DNA of 64,000 nucleotides from Haemonchus contortus. Lineage: Eukaryota > Nematoda > Chromadorea > Rhabditida > Trichostrongylidae. Numbering within the stretch: the stretch's first letter is position 1; each line of letters opens with the position of its first letter. Shown one piece after another: positions 52,669 to 64,000 of the stretch. Both the position numbers and the translations under genes were made by a program. Below the pieces are notes generated by a model, which was given only the letters and a program-made list of their open reading frames with translations, did not search any database and was not told the DNA's origin. The DNA lies in the NCBI GenBank assembly GCA_000469685.2, contig LS997566.1, positions 4,743,845 through 4,807,844 of the forward strand, given 5' to 3'.

Positions 52669-53964
52669 CAACTCATTACAATGTGGCATGTTGAAAATTG
52701 CACTTTTTAGTCATACTTGGCTGATCAATATGGGTAATTGGAGGATCTCCCAAGGCTTACCAACGCATATTCCTTGACGGAAAGGTCCGCCCGTTTGCGG
52801 CTTGAATGCAGTCATTAGGAATCATATAGGTGTGAGTAATAGTGTACACACACATACACTCCCACCCTCTAACCTCATGCTGCTGCTGATAATTACCCAT
52901 GGAAGTACTTTCTGCGGACACCATTCATCTAGCCAGTCTAGGGTGCATTCAATTTCGAATTTCTCAGTAAAAGCAAAAAAAATCGCGGAGTGGAAGAGCC
53001 CATTCTGCTGGAACTCTCTCTTTCTGTCTTAATTCCTTCTCGAGCATCCCTCTTTCTAATACCTCCACAACGTCATTTATCCAATTAGCTTTATCCGTTT
53101 ATCCAAACTACTAATTCGTTGGCTTAGCTTTTTACTTTCTTCACTCTCTTTCTACTTGCCTCCTTCCTTTCCTGCTCGCATCTTAATACTCAGTACTTAT
53201 GGCACGATTTCCTTTTATTACTTTACAAAGAATTTGGCTGTCCTGATCCGTAAAAGACTTGAGGGAATGTACAAATTAAGAAAGCATTGAATAAAATCAT
53301 CATCCTAGAGAATGCAGATAACGAGGCTTATCCTGACACGAGGATTCCTTCTTAATTAATTCTTCCTATCACATATGTCCCTCTTAAATATTGACCTCGA
53401 AATACAACCTTCTCTGCTCCAAGAAACAGATATCAACCTCAGAACTGGAGCTTTTCCCAGTTACTCAAGCTTGCTGGGAAAGTTGTAATCCTGTGGTTTA
53501 CGGTCGTCATTCTACGTGTTCGCAACCGCAGTGGTCCCTTGACAATAGAGCATCGAGTTGACATGAAAGCATCAGGTCATCTGGGAAGCCTTCATGAACT
53601 TCAAATGCGCGACGCTTTCCAGCATGAGATAGATCAGCATAGATTTCCATTGTTTCGCATCAAAAATTTTTATTCGCATCTCAGAAGAAAAAATGTGTTG
53701 TGTTTTGGAGAAAAGAAATGTCAGGTTAGGCATTGAAACCTCCATTTTTTTCTTTTTTTCTGAGATTCTATATTATAGGACCAATTCAAATTCTTAATTG
53801 CACTTTCATTTTGTATTCACAAAAAATATACAATCTCGATATTTTGAGAACGGCTTATACTGTTTTCAATTCGTCTTAACAGCAAGTGTTCACAGATCAG
53901 ATAATATTTTAATGCCACCTACGAACCAATGACCACAGTTAACTCCCAAAATAAATTCTAAAAG

Positions 53965-54245
53965 ATAAAGTCTGTGGGGCCTTGGTCAGTCCCGTCCGAT
54001 TAGGTTATCCACTGAGCAGCTTCTCTCTGGGACTCCCTTGAATTTTACTAAAAAACGTATTGGCATTCTGAATCTCTTTAGCCTACTCAGTGTCCTACAT
54101 AGACCAATTAATCTGTAAATAGGCGCCTTCAACTCTCCAGACGAATCGTGTGGTAAATAAATCAGCTCTGAAGTGAAGGAATGTCTGCTTATCTGACTTG
54201 AATTCGGTCGAGATTTGAATCTTTGCCATAACGGCATGCTTCGCG
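53965..54245 (-). repeat. SINE-like repeat, diverged copy 4
   Basis: CTCTCCAGACGAATCGTGTGGTA, then GCTCTGAAGTGAAGGAATG and GAGATTTGAATCTTTGCC follow the block order of 5075-5214. The minus-strand B-box-like element is AGATTCAAATC. Confidence 0.5.
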
Positions 54246-55043
54246 TTCCTTGTCGTTCAATATTCTCTTCTACTTAGTAATCCAGCTTTTCCTATCACTT
54301 TTTAATGGTTGGATCTTTTAACTTAACGAACTATTTTTGTTCTGTCGGAGTTTCGCAACTTTTAAACCTTCCATTCGATTTCTCCCTCGATGCTATTACT
54401 ATTCCCTACAACCTGGGATCCTACAGTTGACTAAGGTTCGAAGAGAACCAGAGGGGCAGGTTTGACCCTTCGGAGAAGTCTCTAAAGCGGCTACACTGTT
54501 GAGACTACCGTACTGAACAGCAATCATTGGTTTAGTACGGTACAACCCAGACGACTCCTCTTACGCAGCAACGTTTCAGAGCGCTTTCATGGATGTTTGC
54601 TCTTCTAACCCATGGCTATATGGGAGACGGGCAGTAGGAACGGTTTTGGGTAATCGATCCGCCGCACGCGGCTGTCGCGGACCATTTTCTTAGTTATAAC
54701 GGTTCTGAGGTTTTTCATACAGCTCAATCGGTATGCGCTTATTGCTTTTGGCATGGTTCTACTATTAGCTCTGTTCCTGCATTTCTTACTTGCTGCTGCA
54801 TTTCGCTTTATTCCTTCGCGCACGGCGTCTTCTCGCCGCTACGCGACAATTTTGTCTCTACTGCATCACACCCGATTTGCTGAAGATCTTTCGAATGCTT
54901 TCAGATCCTCACTCTCACCGTTCAAATCTTTCTTTCCATTCATATCGTAGTTTTGATGATTTTCAAAATGTTTACAAGTTTTTTCGTTGTTGAATCACAT
55001 TGGAGCCCGAATGAAGGTCAACTAGTAGTTGTTTCAATGTGAT

Positions 55044-55062
55044 TTTTAACTCATGATTTCAG
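55044..55062 (+). promoter_or_regulatory. Likely trans-splice (SL) acceptor
   Basis: TTTTAACTCATGATTTCAG ends 13 nt before the ATG at 55076. In nematodes such an acceptor with no upstream donor normally receives a spliced leader. It supports the chosen start. Confidence 0.5.
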
Positions 55063-55075
55063 TTAGTATGTTGTG

Positions 55076-58000
55076 ATGCTTCCGGTCACTGCATTCCTCG
55101 TCATTGTGCGAACCGGATGTGCATTTCTATTCAATTCACAGACTGACATTGCTCATTGCTACGAGTTGGACTTGGAAAATTGCTTTCGCGAGGCTTTTTT
55201 GGTGAGTTAGTCACCCAAGGACTGGGTAACAAAGGGAACGCATCATAGATATATCAATAAAAATAAAAATAAATAAGATAAATATTCGATTCCGGTAAAG
55301 CTGAGATAAAAAGAAGTAGGTATTTCCTCATTGTGCTTTGAATCACATAAAGTTCTAGGCTGCAATACATCCTCCGATCAGAGGACGACGAGCAGCCCCA
55401 CCCTTCCACTCAGCCAACGTCAGTGTCCTAGACAAACGGAAAGCAACTGGTGAGTCATAAGGGTACAAGTTCTGTGGCCTAGCGTGATTCCTCTTTGGCT
55501 TAGGTCAAACATTCGACTTCCATTCAGAATTGCAGTAGCATTTGAATCCGTTTCCGACCCATGGATTGGTTTGCGGTTGTCTTAGCCGATGGTGAAACTC
55601 AGGTTTAACCATACATAAACAAGAGCAATAATATCAGAAGGAAGAAGTAATCGTTTGTCCAGGGCTGAATTTGTTGATGAACTGGACTGTCTCCAATTCG
55701 ACTGGGACACCTTGGCAAAATCATGACTGTAGAGCTAATGGTACTCGTAAAGTGGTATCAGCCCTTCAGTACACAACAACATGCCCTTTTAAGGGCGACC
55801 CTGAACGGTTTTGTTGAAAATGGATATTTAACATAAAAGAAGTTATTTTTCTCGTTAGCGCTACAATACTTTTTACATAAAAGGTTACAATTTTTTCCCC
55901 GGTTCTTTCCATGTATAACAAAAATTGTCCTCAAGTTTCGATCTCCGTCCCGTCAAATCCTTTACCAAGACTCCCTATTTTTACTCAAAAAATAATTTCC
56001 AAAGCAAAAACGGGTTCATCCTTAGATGTGGAGTTCACCCTGAGATGTTTGGAATAACTGAACTTCCGACGAGACTAATAGGTAAGAGTGTGAAACCTGA
56101 CAAATGGAAGTGGACGAGTTGTCTCACCACAAGTTAGATGTTGATTTCATTCTTTCAATTAAGGGACGAGGGCGTGTGGGAGTAAGCAAGAAGAGGCGTT
56201 CCCACGGTATCGGGATCAAATCAAATCTAAGGCAAAACCCAGCCCAATCTACAGAATCATTCATATTCGCAGCTGACACGGGCAACAGAAGTGCCGATTT
56301 GTACAGCGACTGACATCCGCAAGTAACTTTCGTAGGTGAAATTCGTGTTAATCACCTTTATAGTTCTGAATGAAAGCCAGTGGATGGCGTATCCCGAAAC
56401 GGGTATTATTTTTCTGAAATTTCTTGATTCTTCACGGGTTTGGGATGCCAATCTGTGCGTTCTGTCTGTTTTTGTACCTCTCTTTCTACTCACTTGTACA
56501 TCTCTGCCTATCATCGTGTATTAATAAGTTGCTGCACCCTTGAGATTTTCACACGCTGAATGGTTGCGGAGCATGAAGCCGATGAATTTTTTATTTGAAG
56601 TACTTAGATTTTCAGAATTATGAGTCCTACAACAGTTTCCGATAAGTACGTTACTGAATTATTGATAGTAAGAACCCCTTTGCATGGCGCTAGATCCTAT
56701 GGTACCATGTTAACATGGGAACTACGCTCTCAGGCTGAGAAATAAAGCGGAACCAGTAGCTCTTCATTTCGAAGCCCCCCTTAATTTAACTCCAACTAGC
56801 TAGAGCTTCTGTGGGGAAATTTCGGATTGAACCCTCGTCGTAATTTCGAGCTCAAATCCTTTACTGGTCAATTCAAAACGAAACTCAGGGTTTCAAGCCA
56901 AGATTTCTTATACGTCTTTCTAATAAAAACCGGTAATAATTATTGGTTACACAGTTTGGAACTTTTAGGTTACTTTGATTCAAACATAGGAAAGATAGTT
57001 GATCGAAGCCTAGAGAGGCCATTTTTGCTGCGTCTGGGCTTGCAGAAAAGGAAAAGCTTTTTTCGGTCAACCCTTCAGTAAAATATGTAATGTCTTGGTT
57101 TAGACACGGCAAATCTGATGTTATGCCATGATGTGCGCAGATTCTCTCTATGTTTCCACTATCCAGGATGTACTGAACAAGTTGCGGCCGCTGTAAGTCC
57201 TTACTGTTTTCACCAAAAGTAAAAATTGATCATTGTTCTATTTCTTCCAGATTGCATCCGTACAGTACCATATGGTCTTCGGTAAGAAATTACCACTACA
57301 CGTCTTTCTCGCCTATAAAGGCTATGGTAGACAGGTAAGGTCTTCTAAGATTCTTCTGGCACATTCTTGCACGCAGCCTCTTTTGTGTTCCATCCATGGT
57401 TAAAATTGAAAAAAAAAACAAGTGGTTCTGCTGAGGGTAAGATCGATTGGGATGATTTTTGAAAAATTCCACTTCCAATGAAGTGTAATCACTCAGCGAT
57501 TCCTCTGGGTATGCGCCATGCCTCCTACCTTCCTTGTATTTCGTATAAGCGCTTGATTGTGAATTTGGACAAAACTCGGTTAGTGGAGGCCAATCAATGG
57601 CTACAAGTCCATACTTCTATCTTCCCACCGAAATTCCTTACCCATTACCCAATACTACCTGAACTTGCGAAAAAAGGATTGGGGTAGATTGTAAAAAGCG
57701 AAAAGCGAAGAAAATAGTATTTCATACCTGAATCACTCTTGCTTGCCAACCAGAAAATGGCCAAGCATACTTATGCTTGGCCCGAAAAAAGGAACCTACC
57801 GACAACAAAGTAATTTCAGATATGTGAACAGACGTGTAATCGAGATGCTATGTTGATTTGTCGAAGGACAATGACGGATGATGAGCAGCAAAAAGAACAG
57901 GTCAGAGAGTACAACGCGAAACCCTTTTAGTGTTACGTATACTTATGAACATTTACTTAACTGTGAAAACTATTATTTTTGGTCAATATTCTCGAATTTG

Positions 58001-58781
58001 CACAAATTATATGAAAAACAAAAGAGGTCATTAGTCAATGAGTAGACAGCTGATTTTAATGGAAGTGCTCCATTCTATGGCCTTTTATTGAGCTCAATCC
58101 TTTTTCCTGTGCTATCAGCTTTCGGAACTCACCGAGATGGTCAAAAAATTCCTCCTGATCTTCACGAAGAATTATGAAAATAGCTAGCAGGAAAAAATGA
58201 GAAAGACGATAGTGGTTTGAACGGAGATAGGTTCGAATGTGATCTATCGCAGCTTGTGCGCAGTAATGGCTTCACTTTTAACAGTTTTACACTATTACTA
58301 GTATATATGACTCTTGTAGTCTCCGGAAAAAAGGGTTAGTTCATTATGGAATTTAATAGTCACTCGATTACTGTTTAGGATTACATCATGGAAGCTTCGA
58401 CGATTTCTCAAAGTTACAGTTTCGGTGGAGACGAGACGTGTGATGAATTTCGTAAAGTACTTATCAAGGTGAGCGGTTTTGAAAAGCTCCAGTTCGAACG
58501 ACTGGCACGAGCTACAGTAATCCTCTCAGTTGCTATCGATTTGATTTCTATATTTTCAATTTATTCAAAGGAAAAACTTTCAGTTAGTCCGATTCCGTGG
58601 TGATTTTTGTGGTGATCTATCAAGATGTACATGTAGTGAAACACGATGGGAGGCACCAACATTACGATGTGGATTCGATTGTGATCAAATCTGGAGAGAA
58701 GGCTTGTTTTCTGAATCGGCTACCCCAAAAGTTGTGACATATTTTGTTATCCTTCTTCTAATTCAATTCTTTGTGTTATAA
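55076..58781 (+). CDS. Cysteine-rich secreted protein with GPI-like tail
   Basis: Six exons, 55076-55201, 55359-55449, 57104-57192, 57820-57900, 58379-58468 and 58584-58781, join in phase (0, 1, 0, 0, 0) into 224 residues. The N-terminus MLPVTAFLVIVRTGCAFLF reads as a signal peptide. The mature part has about 14 cysteines (LCHDVRRFSLCFHYPGC, ICEQTCNRD, DFCGDLSRCTC, RCGFDCDQIW). The C-terminus is a 16-residue hydrophobic run (VVTYFVILLLIQFFVL) ending at the stop codon with no cytoplasmic tail, as in GPI-anchored proteins. Exon 2 is less typical (RRAAPPFHSAN) but is needed for phase. The family is not recognised; a helical cysteine-rich GAS1/GFR-alpha-like fold is one idea, not shown. An AATAAA follows at 58998. 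It converges with the SLC37-like gene. Confidence 0.72.
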
Positions 58782-59389
58782 TTGAAGCCAGCTCGATCAA
58801 TCCTGATTGGGATGGGTGATAGGGCCCACAGGAACTCTTCTAAGAGTAGAAAACAGCTCTGATTTATGTACAGCTAGTCGATCCGGATCCGCTTTCCTTT
58901 CCATGTACTCCCTCGAAAAATTGCATTAATTTTTATACGGGTAAATAGATAATTTCGATAATCATGTTCATATTATGTTTCCTTCACAGAGACCTCGAAT
59001 AAATTTATCGCCATCAAATTACAAAGAAAAATCGACTTATTAAGTGAAGTGAATCAAAAATGGCAAGAAAAGGCCAAAGGCGAAATGTTAGCTTAAGGGT
59101 CCGTTAATTACAGTAATGGCATGATAGGAGTTGTTGGAAGAAAACTTATTTACAAGGCACTAGAAAGGAAGATGAGGATAGAAAGAATATGTTAATGAAA
59201 GCTCTGTGAAGCATGATGAGCTGATAGCGACCTGAGAACCAAATCACAGTATCACTGGAAGAGATTAGAAGGTATACAAAAAAAAAGTGAAAAGTAAGAT
59301 TGGCCGTTCTTCAGGTCAAAGGTTCGAGGTGATCAGTTAACTAAAGCTTGATATATTAATTACAGCATAATAAAAATTAATTACACAAC
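58782..59389. other. Intergenic gap between convergent genes
   Basis: 609 bp tail-to-tail between the cysteine-rich protein gene and the SLC37-like gene. AT-rich, holding both 3' UTRs. Confidence 0.6.
58998..59003 (+). promoter_or_regulatory. Polyadenylation signal AATAAA
   Basis: Canonical AATAAA 217 nt after the stop codon of the plus-strand cysteine-rich protein gene. Confidence 0.5.
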
Positions 59390-62300
59390 CTACTCTTCAT
59401 GTGGGCTGTCATTCAAGAGGGGTGACAATTCTGGAGACGAAGATATCGAAGACAACCAAGGTTTCAAGTCCATCACACACCGTTTCATGATGCAGCATAT
59501 TGCCAAAGTGTTCTGAGAAAAGCATCGTTCGGTAAAAAATGAGGCAAAATAAAAATATTCGTAAAAAATGAAAACTACACTAATGGGTGTGGAATAATCC
59601 CTCCTAAAACTGTTGAAACCATCAGGAGGATATGATCAAAATTGATACTGTACCAATGCTTGAACGGTAGAAGTTGAAAATTGAAACCTTTTTAACCTCC
59701 AAAACCCCGCCCACTCGTAGGCCACGCCCCGGGTCCGGTGCAGTGGGGAATCGACGGTTTTTCTGACGATTTTTTGTAAGCTGTTGCACCATAGAAAAAA
59801 GGAAACCGTCTTCCCATTCATATTCTTATGTGACAATTCTTTAAACAAAAAGCTGACCAAGAGCATGAAGAGGTAGAATACGGATTCCCATCCGAGTGAA
59901 TTTTGCATAATGGGAACAAGGATTTGGCCAATTGCGCTTCCGGCAGATCCTGTGCCATCTAGTAGACCGGAAACAGTAGACATGGCCTGGAATTCATTAT
60001 TTTGTCGGAACACTTCGTAGATTCGAGTGTATCAAGAGGTGAACAGATGAAGTACCTGGGCATTGGCGGCGAGTATCGGTTGTGACCCCAAATCAATGGA
60101 TATTGTGCCGACAATCAAATTATATGGTCCAGATACCGTGACACCGACGACGGTCATGAAAAATGCGTTCCATATCATGTGAGCTCCTGCAAATCATTGA
60201 AAAAGTACTGATCAGGCTATTTTGATACTGATTAGTAATACTTACCTATATGAGCATATACGAATAGTGATCCAATCGAGCAAATTAGCATAGCGACGAT
60301 CAACGGTGCTCTGCATCCCAGCTTATCCTAAATGGCAAAAATTTAATCCTAGGGCTAAAAAGCATGAAAACTAATTGAGCAATTTTGTATCTAGCCCAAG
60401 CCAACTAGAATAGCTTTAATCCAGGTATTTGCGTATATTTGAAACACTCACTGAAATGTAACCTCCAACAACGCTACCAATGATTCCTCCGATATCGTAC
60501 CATATGCTCAACTGGTCGGCCTGCAATAACTAACAATTGCTATCATACCAGTCAATCACTTGAAGGAGAAAGTATAGGATCGAGTACTGGAGTAAAAGGA
60601 AACCAGGAAGCTGTTCCGTTGAAGGAAAAAGCTCAAATCGATGATCGCAGTTCTGATGTGGACTTCTCACCGTTGTCTCCTCCCAGTGATAAGCCTCTGT
60701 TAAGTACAACGGCAACCAGAAGAAAAAGGCATAATTGACAAGCTTGAGGCACGCATTACACAGGCAGTACTGCAACAAAGTACTCGATTTAAACATTTGA
60801 GGGTACTGAATAACTCTCTCTTTAACAAATATAAAGGCCAAGCTGATCCAGCCCACAAACTGATTGTTGAACAAAATCAGGCAGGAATTGAATAGAAATA
60901 CCAACCGCTAGCACTCCGGGAAGAAGAATAGCGTCAAGAATTTTAATAGGTTCCCCTTCTACGGCATGCGACCTGAAAACAGGTAGAATCGTATGTGCTT
61001 TACCGAACACTGCATGAAGATTTCACTGTGTGATTTGTAAAGCAGAGGCAAACGGTAATTTTTGAGAATTTTCGAAAAACCTTCGGAAGATCGGGTTCTC
61101 ATAGTCTCCCTCAATGAGGAGGATGCCAAGAAAACGTTTATCAGCCCATAAACACCAGAACTTCTAAGAAAAAGTATTAGGTTGGCAAATAAGTCCTGCG
61201 ACAAAATGGGGACCTTTTTTAAATCATTTCCAAATTTTTTCATATCAATCAGTTTTCGGAAAAATATTTACCGAAGGAGTCAACAACCTTCTTTCATAAT
61301 TTGAGCCAATCACTGATGTCATCTCGTCAGGAGTAAGGGAGCTGTGACTCAAAAAAGTAGTTGAATGCCGTTTTTGGATCACATTAAGTTACGAATTTCT
61401 TTTCCACGACGGGATGCTCAAAAAGGCGGAGCACATGGTAGTTAAAAGGGGGAACACTCCGGGAGTACGACCGATGAGTAACCTGGAACCAATCGGGATC
61501 GGTGAACTTTTGACGTGCGAATTTTCGACGTGCGTTGTCCCTCTGTAGGGACCTGATTTACGGTTTGATCGTCCTTCTCTAACCCCGTTGGCCAAATGAA
61601 GGGGATCATAGGGGCAAGCGATAGCTGTGTCCATCTAGTCCGCGTCTAGCAACTCATAGTGGATGAATTCCTTCAACATCCATTAAACTAGGGGACGATG
61701 CTTGCGTTACCCCGAAGGTTAGTATCTCCTGCAGTGAAGCGATCCAACCGATTGTTGACCATTGATCGGTGAGCAGTGCTAGCATCGAATAGATTGCTGA
61801 TATTTCGAGCCGCCACATCCGCGTTTTTTCCTTGGCGTGCTTGGTAGAAGGTGATGATACGAATCGGGTGTTGTCCATTCATTGACCGTAATGCTGCGAA
61901 AGCCCACACGCGTGCTCTTATTTACCCATGTGTTGATTACCCGGGGAACGTCCTACAAGTTTACCACCCTTGCTACCGTGTTCACACTGTTGATACAAAT
62001 TTTCGACGCTTCAAATTTTTTGTCGCAGGACTTATTTGCCAACCTAATAATGAAAAGATCTGCATCACCTCTCTCCGGACTCCTCATTATGCAATTGAGA
62101 ATATTGCGTCTCTTTAGGTTTCGGATCAATCGATATCATCACAACAAATGCTCCAATCAACATCAGAAGACCATTCATAAAGAAAGCATTCTGGAATTCT
62201 GGCATCTTTGGCTTACATCAGGAAACAGCCAACAGTTTTGAATTTACTCAACACGGAACCTACTCTTACCAGACATTTTTGATGATTAACGAAAACAAAT

Positions 62301-63144
62301 AACCTCATATCCGAAAGGCAAAATCCATGAGGTAAAGAACGATCCGAAAACGTTTCCGAGCGGTTGACATGAGGCCCACACGCCCATCACAAATCCACGA
62401 TTAGCTTTGCCAAACCAATTTGCCTGTGAATAAAAGAATCAGAACATATTGGTGAAAAGGTTAAACAATGACAGGGAGTTGGATGGCAATGCAGCTAAAG
62501 GAGTAACTCAACTAGTAAGTGTATAGTTTACTAAATCTACAAAATACTATTCGCTAAACCCATAGTGTGTGATAGCGCTAGCGATCCGATCGTTTCACAG
62601 ACAGTGATCACAGCCTTAGCTACCGTTTTCCGCCGACAAACCCTCTTCACCTGGCGGTAGCGTTTTCACAACATGTTCTGAGCAGTTCGTAGATTTCTAT
62701 TGAAACGGAAGACGTACCATTATTGCAATCTCACTTGGCCAGCCACAAGCTTGCATTAATCCAAATAACAAATAGGTGAGGACGTAGTATGCAGCATTGT
62801 AGAAATCAAACCACTTGGGAAAAGCACCAAATAAGGTTAGCTAAATGAGAAAAGTAATCGTGCAGAATATTCATAGTAACTTCGAAAATGGTAGTCCGAA
62901 TACAAACCATGACCCCTGATCCAACCATTCCCGTTGCAATGACATATTTCGGATTCAAACGATCTCCTAGCCACCCCCAGAAGAATAGACCCTGAAAAAA
63001 ACAAAAAAAAGCCATTCACGAAGTAATGGCAGCTGGTAATAGTCGGCGGATCATAAGAAAGCTCACAGTAGCATAGGCGATCATAAACGCTGCATCAAGA
63101 GTGCCAAGGAATGTTCTTGCTTCATATTCCGAGTTGAATAGAGC
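59390..63144 (-). CDS. SLC37-type sugar-phosphate transporter (5' incomplete)
   Basis: Thirteen exons: 63067-63144, 62908-62991, 62718-62840, 62304-62423, 62069-62190, 61081-61163, 60906-60958, 60671-60769, 60452-60520, 60246-60327, 60056-60186, 59858-59986, 59390-59512 (TAG). All phases agree, giving 431 residues. This is the organophosphate:phosphate antiporter branch of the major facilitator superfamily: FLGTLDAAFMIAYAT, WGWLGDRLNPKYV, ANWFGKANRGFVMGVWASCQ, NYAFFFWLPLYLTEAYHWEE, WYDIGGIIGS, GPYNLIVGTISIDLG, LLDGTGSAGSAIG. SLC37 proteins have about 500 residues and 12 helices; helix 1 and the start codon are missing and probably lie beyond 64000. They exchange sugar phosphate (for some members glucose-6-phosphate) for phosphate, mostly at the ER. 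The C-terminal tail is acidic and serine-rich (SSPELSPLLNDSPHEE). A mariner occupies the intron 61164-62068. Confidence 0.93.
61177..62047 (-). mobile_element. Internally deleted mariner filling an SLC37 intron
   Basis: 871 bp with perfect 30-bp terminal inverted repeats (beginning TTAGGTTGGCAAATAAGTCC; 61177-61206 and 62018-62047) and TA target duplications. The minus strand, the same as the host gene, holds transposase remnants: an N-terminal helix-turn-helix (HPIRIITFYQARQGKNADVA, then AARNISNLFDAS) near 61690-61880 and the C-terminal end (DPKTAFNYFFESQ, then KVVDSFGKYF) near 61270-61420. The catalytic centre is largely missing, about 400 bp shorter than a full mariner, and stops interrupt the rest. 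It is a different family from the 34216-35477 copy, as the terminal repeats differ. Confidence 0.95.
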
Positions 63145-63719
63145 CTAAAAATTGAAATTCCGTGCAGCGGTAAGGGAGTGCACTGAAAACCACCACTTCA
63201 AATCAATGACCCTAACATTTTCGTCTACGACCAACGTTCTCGGAGGTTTAATCAGCTTTACCATTTAACCGATAAGGTGAAAGCCTCTAAACGATAAATA
63301 TAATCTTTCTTGCGGAGATAACCTTTAAAATGACATTTTTTCAAGCTCCTTTGAAGTCCAGGCTATTAGAGCAAAATGTGTAAATAGTTCAAGGGAGGCA
63401 GACTTTCCATATCCCAAGACAAATTCTCAACAATGACCAAAAATAGCGTAAAGCGTGGATAAAATGAAATATGCCGCTGAAGACTTACGTCAGCCCTAAA
63501 TTTAAGCCTAAGTAGACTTTTCATCCTGTTAAACTCCGTAGCGCGTCCACGACTGGCTGAGGGAGAGAACAGAGTGTAGGGAAAGGATCAAAACTCAGCA
63601 AATCTCTGAATAAGCCTACCCTCTCTCGGATGATTGAGAAGACTTTGCTCTGTTCTAATAGCTTACTTCTCAACTCAGATTATCCACGATGCTGACATTT
63701 TCACACCACCTGTTTTCTA
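63145..63719. other. 5' intron or upstream region of the SLC37-like gene
   Basis: No transmembrane-encoding exon found. A short frame MKSLLRLKFRAD between TTTAACAG and the donor GTAAGT (about 63489-63524, minus) would join the first supported exon in phase, but it would omit helix 1. I regard it as a weak candidate for an alternative start. Confidence 0.3.
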
Positions 63720-64000
63720 TTAGGTTGAGTCATAAGTCCTCGGACAATGTGAGAGTAGTGACTTCTAGCGATCATAACTCGGGAAAGAGGTGACGAAAAT
63801 GAACGTGCGAGGCAATGTTAGATAGAGTATGGAAAGCTCTTTCAAACGCACACTGGAGATGGCACCTAACTGTTTTCTTTCCAGCAACTGTGCCTCATGA
63901 TTTCAAGCTGTCGCAACTCCACATCCGCAACCCCATCATATTTATTTTTTTATCTGGCCATGAACCCGCGGCAATCGATAGAGGTATGAAGGACGTTTAC
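63720..64000 (+). mobile_element. Second copy of the 34-kb mariner family, cut by window end
   Basis: Starts with the same 28-bp terminal repeat as 34216-35477, after a TA. About 280 bp align with the complement of the other copy's right end with roughly one difference per 15 bases. It contains the same CTGTTTTCTTTCCAG and the same TGA nine codons after the MNPRQ methionine. The transposase would run on the plus strand beyond 64000. Confidence 0.93.

Larger units (their letters stand above)
52669..55062. other. Non-coding stretch
   Basis: Holds a diverged SINE-like copy (53965-54245) and T-rich runs. It should include the promoter of the gene beginning at 55076, but I see no specific element. 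Confidence 0.4.

Noticed and set aside
55900..56100. Exon near 56010-56090 (CGVHPEMFGITELP) for the cysteine-rich protein gene
   Set aside because: It has an acceptor and donor, but its phase does not fit between the exons ending at 55449 and beginning at 57104.
57252..57283. Small exon IASVQYHMVF after 57192
   Set aside because: It enters in phase 0 and leaves in phase 1, whereas the next exon (57820) must be entered in phase 0; in phase 1 it meets a stop at once.

Overview
This is eukaryotic DNA, almost certainly from a clade V (strongylid) nematode and plausibly a hookworm-type parasite. The evidence is many short exons with GT..AG introns and TTTTCAG-type acceptors, an ALK/SCD-2 receptor gene, nematode-type RTE and mariner elements, a TTAGGC telomere-type repeat, and several dispersed repeat families that look strongylid. 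The species call is inference. Long open frames are rare; the real genes are chains of exons of about 26-280 nt that join in phase.

Layout. 1-3998: an 84-bp minisatellite (about 47 units) with higher-order structure. 4483-18689 (minus): a near-complete receptor tyrosine kinase of the ALK family (C. elegans SCD-2 type), 37 supported exons, about 1,370 residues, order MAM-LDLa-MAM-glycine-rich-EGF-like-TM-kinase-tail; only the extreme N-terminus and one glycine-rich junction are unresolved. Its introns carry a (GACA)n microsatellite, tRNA-related SINE-like repeats and three TTAGGC-type units. 18700-55000: repeat-rich and gene-poor, with a possible plus-strand gene of unknown function (22462-26024), two small GC-rich MITE-like elements with shared termini, a long hairpin, a 5'-truncated RTE-type LINE, a degraded full-length mariner, and an inverted repeat carrying a Penelope/hammerhead-like motif.

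55076-58781 (plus): a six-exon gene for a 224-residue cysteine-rich secreted protein with a signal peptide and a C-terminal hydrophobic tail (GPI-anchor-like); I do not recognise the family. 59390-63144 (minus): the last 13 exons of an SLC37-type sugar-phosphate transporter of the major facilitator superfamily, converging on the previous gene. One of its introns is almost wholly a deleted mariner element. A second copy of the 34-kb mariner family starts at 63720 and runs off the window.

The genes show no evident shared pathway. ALK/SCD-2 is a neuronal and developmental receptor (dauer and sensory signalling in C. elegans), and SLC37 proteins exchange sugar phosphates for phosphate at internal membranes. 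Exon boundaries were assigned by hand from splice signals and phase; transcripts would settle them.
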